Assembly (NCBI GenBank): GCA_913043005.1 | Contig: CAJWKU010000006.1 | Coordinates: 22,790-86,789 of the forward strand | Length of the DNA stretch: 64,000 nucleotides | Direction: 5' to 3' | Source: an uncultured Cryomorphaceae bacterium | GTDB taxonomy: Bacteria; Bacteroidota; Bacteroidia; Flavobacteriales; Schleiferiaceae | Shown here: in pieces, positions 61,487 through 64,000 of the stretch | Numbering within the stretch: position 1 is the stretch's first letter | Layout of the letters: the number at the start of each line of letters is the position of its first letter | The notes under the pieces: generated by a model | The model's input: the letters and a program-made list of their open reading frames with translations, nothing else | What the model was told of the DNA's origin: nothing | Databases searched by the model: none | Program-made: the position numbers and the translations under genes

Positions 61487-62492
61487 TGTTTTCCTTTTTT
61501 CGAATAAAATAGTTCCAAACAACTGAACCATTATAAAGTCCATGCTCGGGCCATGCTTTTTTTTGATTACTTCGGCTAAAAGCAAATTCGCTAAACATTT
61601 TATAAAAGGAAAAGTGGGCTTTGATAACTGAAATGAGATGTTGTGGTTGTCTTCTGAATAAAAATAATGCTCCTGCAGCAGCATCGAAAAAAAGACGACC
61701 TGAAATGATTCTCAAAGCAACTATTGTTGGTGCGTTTTTAACAATAATCAAAAGACTATTTCTAAAATTTAAATATGTTTTTTGCGGAGATATGGCGCCA
61801 AGTGTTCCTCCTCCAACATGAAAAACAGAGGAACTGGTGCAACATTCGATATCATAGCCTTTAAGGTTCATACGCCAGCACAAATCTATCTCTTCCATAT
61901 GCGCAAAAAGCCTTTCATCTAATAATCCAGATTCAAAAAATGCTGAAACTCTAATCATTAAACATGCCCCGGAAGCCCAAAATATTTTCGAAAATTCAGG
62001 GGAATCATATTGGCCTTTATCTTCTTCGGTATCGTCAAAAACACGTCCTCGAGCAAATGGATAGCCCCATTTATCTAATAATCCTCCTGCCGCTCCAGCA
62101 TATTCAAAATTATTCGGTTTATGAAAATCAAGAATTTTAGGTTGAATAGCTCCTAAACTAGCCTCTTTTTCCATACGTTTTTCCAAAGGGTCTAGCCACC
62201 CTTCTTGCGGCTCTACATCTGAATTTAGGAGAACAGAAAATTGGAGATGTGGATACTTTTCTTTTATAATACGAAGCGCTCTGTTGTATCCTCCTGAATA
62301 TCCTAAATTTTTCCCTATTTCTATAAATACGACCTCAGGGTGATGAAGACGCATATAATTTTTGGAGTCATCTGTGCTACCATTATCCGCAACTACAATT
62401 AGAGCTTTTCTTGTTCTCTCGATGACAGAGGGTAAAAACTTCTCAAGCCATTTTTTTCCATTCCAGTTTAAAATAATCACAGATGTTTTCAT
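61476..62492 (-). CDS. GT2 glycosyltransferase (WbbL-like)
   Basis: A 338-residue GT2 enzyme of the rhamnosyltransferase-like group. SVIILNWNGKKWLEKFL at the start, VADNGSTDDS near residue 36, LNSDVEP (DXD) near 88, and DERLFAHMEEIDLCWRM near 193. No membrane helix is certain. It overlaps the GWxTD gene upstream by 4 bases. Substrate unknown. Confidence 0.86.
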   Translation of the reverse strand: MKTSVIILNWNGKKWLEKFLPSVIERTRKALIVVADNGSTDDSKNYMRLHHPEVVFIEIGKNLGYSGGYNRALRIIKEKYPHLQFSVLLNSDVEPQEGWLDPLEKRMEKEASLGAIQPKILDFHKPNNFEYAGAAGGLLDKWGYPFARGRVFDDTEEDKGQYDSPEFSKIFWASGACLMIRVSAFFESGLLDERLFAHMEEIDLCWRMNLKGYDIECCTSSSVFHVGGGTLGAISPQKTYLNFRNSLLIIVKNAPTIVALRIISGRLFFDAAAGALFLFRRQPQHLISVIKAHFSFYKMFSEFAFSRSNQKKAWPEHGLYNGSVVWNYFIRKKENINL

Positions 62493-63964
62493 CGCCCACC
62501 CCCATTAAAGAAAATATTATTATCTATTCTCGATCCAAATTCGCTCGATTTTCCGGCTCCATCGTCATCAATATCATTGGTCATATAACTTCTTTTTTGA
62601 ATGGCAATTCTCCATTTTGTATTCTTTATTTCACCTATTGCATCGGAATGTAGTAATTCATAATTTCTTCCGGCAACTGCATAATTAGCAAAAACAAAAA
62701 GTTTGTTGATTTGATAAGGGGCGTTCGGTGCTTCTAAAGTATTGTATTGCCATATTTCAAATGGGTAGCCATCACTTTCAAATGGTCTTTTTTCTGTAAG
62801 AGTGGGGGGGCCGTATTGAAGAAATATCCGCCCTCGATCTGTTGCATATCCTGAAACTGCTCGGCTTGAATATTTTTTTTCTACTTCATTTAAAATATTG
62901 AGATATTTCTTAGCTTCTTCAAAAGATTTAACCGGATTTCTGGACTCCCAGAAATACTGAATAAACCTTTGCTTTATAGTATCATTCTTGGAGTCACTTA
63001 AATACTCAATTTGCTTTCTTTCTAAACCGCTAGCTATTGGATATAATCCATTTATGTACCAATTTAATTTTTCACCGAGACCAATAGTTTCGGACCATTT
63101 TGAGTCTATTGCATCAGAGATTTTTGATGGATCAATATCATTTGGGTTTATTCTATAAAATTCAATACTTTGTTTTGGGTAATAGAGTGGATCCATTTTT
63201 TCAATATTTAGAACAGATCTTATTTCGTAATGCCCACTCGCGAGGTCTTTTATTTTTAATGAACTTAGAAGACTTTTTTTATCTGATGACTCATTATTTT
63301 TAATACGATTTACTGCACCAAATCCTTCAATTGCTGAATTGGTTTTTAAAGAAAAAAGTTGATATGAATAATAAGATTTTTGATTTTTCGGGACCTGATA
63401 AGCTTCGGTATAGAATTTTAATATATTATCATCTCCATAAAAAGAGGCTACACCAAATTGAGGCCGAGCTCCCAAAGGGTTATCAAATTGGTTCTCTACA
63501 AATCTTAATGGGGCCAAAGAAGATTTTCCCTCAATATCTGTAATTATAAACATCCCTGATAAGGTGTCAGTAATGGTGTCACCAACTCCATATAAAACGT
63601 TTAATTCGAGCTTTCCAGTATCAGCGCCAAGAAATATGCTTTGACTAATTGTATATTGATTTTTTGCTGAGTCTCGCTTTGGGCAGATGAGTTTTATTTT
63701 ATCAATATCAATAATATTTTGTGAAGATTTTTCAGTCAAATAAGTAAGGAAAGTAATATGAGGTGACTTATCATTTTCTGCTTGATAATATAAATTTTTT
63801 GCATTTACAGAAATGCATATTTGTAGGTAAGGATCATTCTCCGTATCCCAGTATGGTGTTACATCTATACCGATAGGTATATCAATATTTTTATTACTAT
63901 TTGCATTTTGCGCTAGTAGTAAAGATGTGTAGAGTAGAAATAGTCCAAAAAGCATCTTTTTCAT
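62489..63964 (-). CDS. GWxTD domain-containing exported protein
   Basis: A 491-residue exported protein. I chose ATG 63964; the frame starts at GTG 63970. Signal peptide MKKMLFGLFLLYTSLLLA. The GWxTD-domain region is near residue 385: SGYATDRGRIFLQYGPPT, in which Tyr stands for the usual Trp, with WQYNTLEAPN after it. The N-terminal half is beta-rich and its function is unknown. It is the first gene of a pair with the glycosyltransferase and follows a common Bacteroidota order. Confidence 0.75.
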   Translation of the reverse strand: MKKMLFGLFLLYTSLLLAQNANSNKNIDIPIGIDVTPYWDTENDPYLQICISVNAKNLYYQAENDKSPHITFLTYLTEKSSQNIIDIDKIKLICPKRDSAKNQYTISQSIFLGADTGKLELNVLYGVGDTITDTLSGMFIITDIEGKSSLAPLRFVENQFDNPLGARPQFGVASFYGDDNILKFYTEAYQVPKNQKSYYSYQLFSLKTNSAIEGFGAVNRIKNNESSDKKSLLSSLKIKDLASGHYEIRSVLNIEKMDPLYYPKQSIEFYRINPNDIDPSKISDAIDSKWSETIGLGEKLNWYINGLYPIASGLERKQIEYLSDSKNDTIKQRFIQYFWESRNPVKSFEEAKKYLNILNEVEKKYSSRAVSGYATDRGRIFLQYGPPTLTEKRPFESDGYPFEIWQYNTLEAPNAPYQINKLFVFANYAVAGRNYELLHSDAIGEIKNTKWRIAIQKRSYMTNDIDDDGAGKSSEFGSRIDNNIFFNGGGR

Positions 63965-63979
63965 AAGCACGAAGTTACG

Positions 63980-63987
63980 TACTTTTG
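63980..63987 (+). promoter_or_regulatory. -7 box pointing out of the window
   Basis: TACTTTTG on the plus strand, divergent from the GWxTD gene (start 63964). It predicts a plus-strand gene or RNA starting just past base 64000. Confidence 0.45.
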
Positions 63988-64000
63988 CCGCGGAAGATTG

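Overview
The window looks like a compact, AT-rich chromosome piece from a marine-type member of the Bacteroidota, probably near the Flavobacteriales. Four things point there: the complete menaquinone cluster with no ubiquinone genes, family markers largely confined to that phylum (DUF4293 beside rho, DUF4199, DUF4920, DUF5777, GWxTD protein, LptD beside an Amidase_3 protein, MCE and paired Fe-S proteins), the phylum's promoter -7 box TAnnTTTG in front of many genes, and an SRP RNA of the Bacteroidota kind. No tRNA, rRNA operon, insertion sequence, CRISPR array or prophage was seen. No stretch longer than 300 bases lacks a gene; the largest gaps (about 160 bases before acnB and before the MFS gene) hold no clear structure.

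Layout. 1-480 is the end of an NADP isocitrate dehydrogenase gene. 487-6554 is a surface-glycan locus: two GT2 glycosyltransferases, a sulfotransferase, a Wzt/Wzm-like exporter pair and a MacB/FtsX-like permease fused to that operon by overlaps. 6608-7432 is a secreted protein; 7596-10370 is aconitase B. 10533-14935 is a co-directional run (MFS transporter, monohaem cytochrome lipoprotein, YceI protein, DUF5777 barrel, L-2-hydroxyglutarate oxidase). 14945-16728 (minus) has purB and a nuclease-domain protein; 16762-19695 has a PlsC-like acyltransferase, an MbnP-like lipoprotein and a Mur ligase. 19692-22180 (minus) is the pyrR-pyrB operon. 22307-27497 carries rho, DUF4293, a metallophosphoesterase, truA and an ABC exporter. 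27523-31705 is mixed housekeeping (epimerase, ilvE, DUF4920, a CxxCH lipoprotein, Nudix). 31675-36730 (minus) is the amidase, MCE, Fe-S, HAD, Fe-S run, divergent from lptD.

39255-42666 carries a glutamine amidotransferase, RidA, lipoamide dehydrogenase and an orphan ABC ATPase. 42710-45894 (minus) is the classic thrS-infC-rpmI-rplT operon. 45955-52763 is a menaquinone operon: hotdog thioesterase, isochorismate synthase, menD, menB, menA, menC, menE. Then follow transaldolase, a fused alpha/beta 2-oxoacid dehydrogenase E1, the SRP RNA, a secreted endonuclease I, DUF4199, two GT2 enzymes, aroQ, xerD, a third GT2 gene group and a GWxTD protein.

Themes. Central metabolism (isocitrate dehydrogenase, AcnB, Lpd, E1, LhgO) feeds electrons to menaquinone, and several periplasmic haem or quinone-linked proteins suggest extra electron-transfer chemistry. 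Gene packing is extreme: convergent genes overlap at their ends, and many starts lie only 4-12 bases downstream of a TAnnTTTG box, which suggests leaderless mRNAs. I did not find a convincing new defence or mobile system. The best candidates for something little described are the cytochrome-YceI-DUF5777 set, the FtsX-permease/glycan-exporter operon, and the leaderless promoter architecture including a leaderless pyrR.
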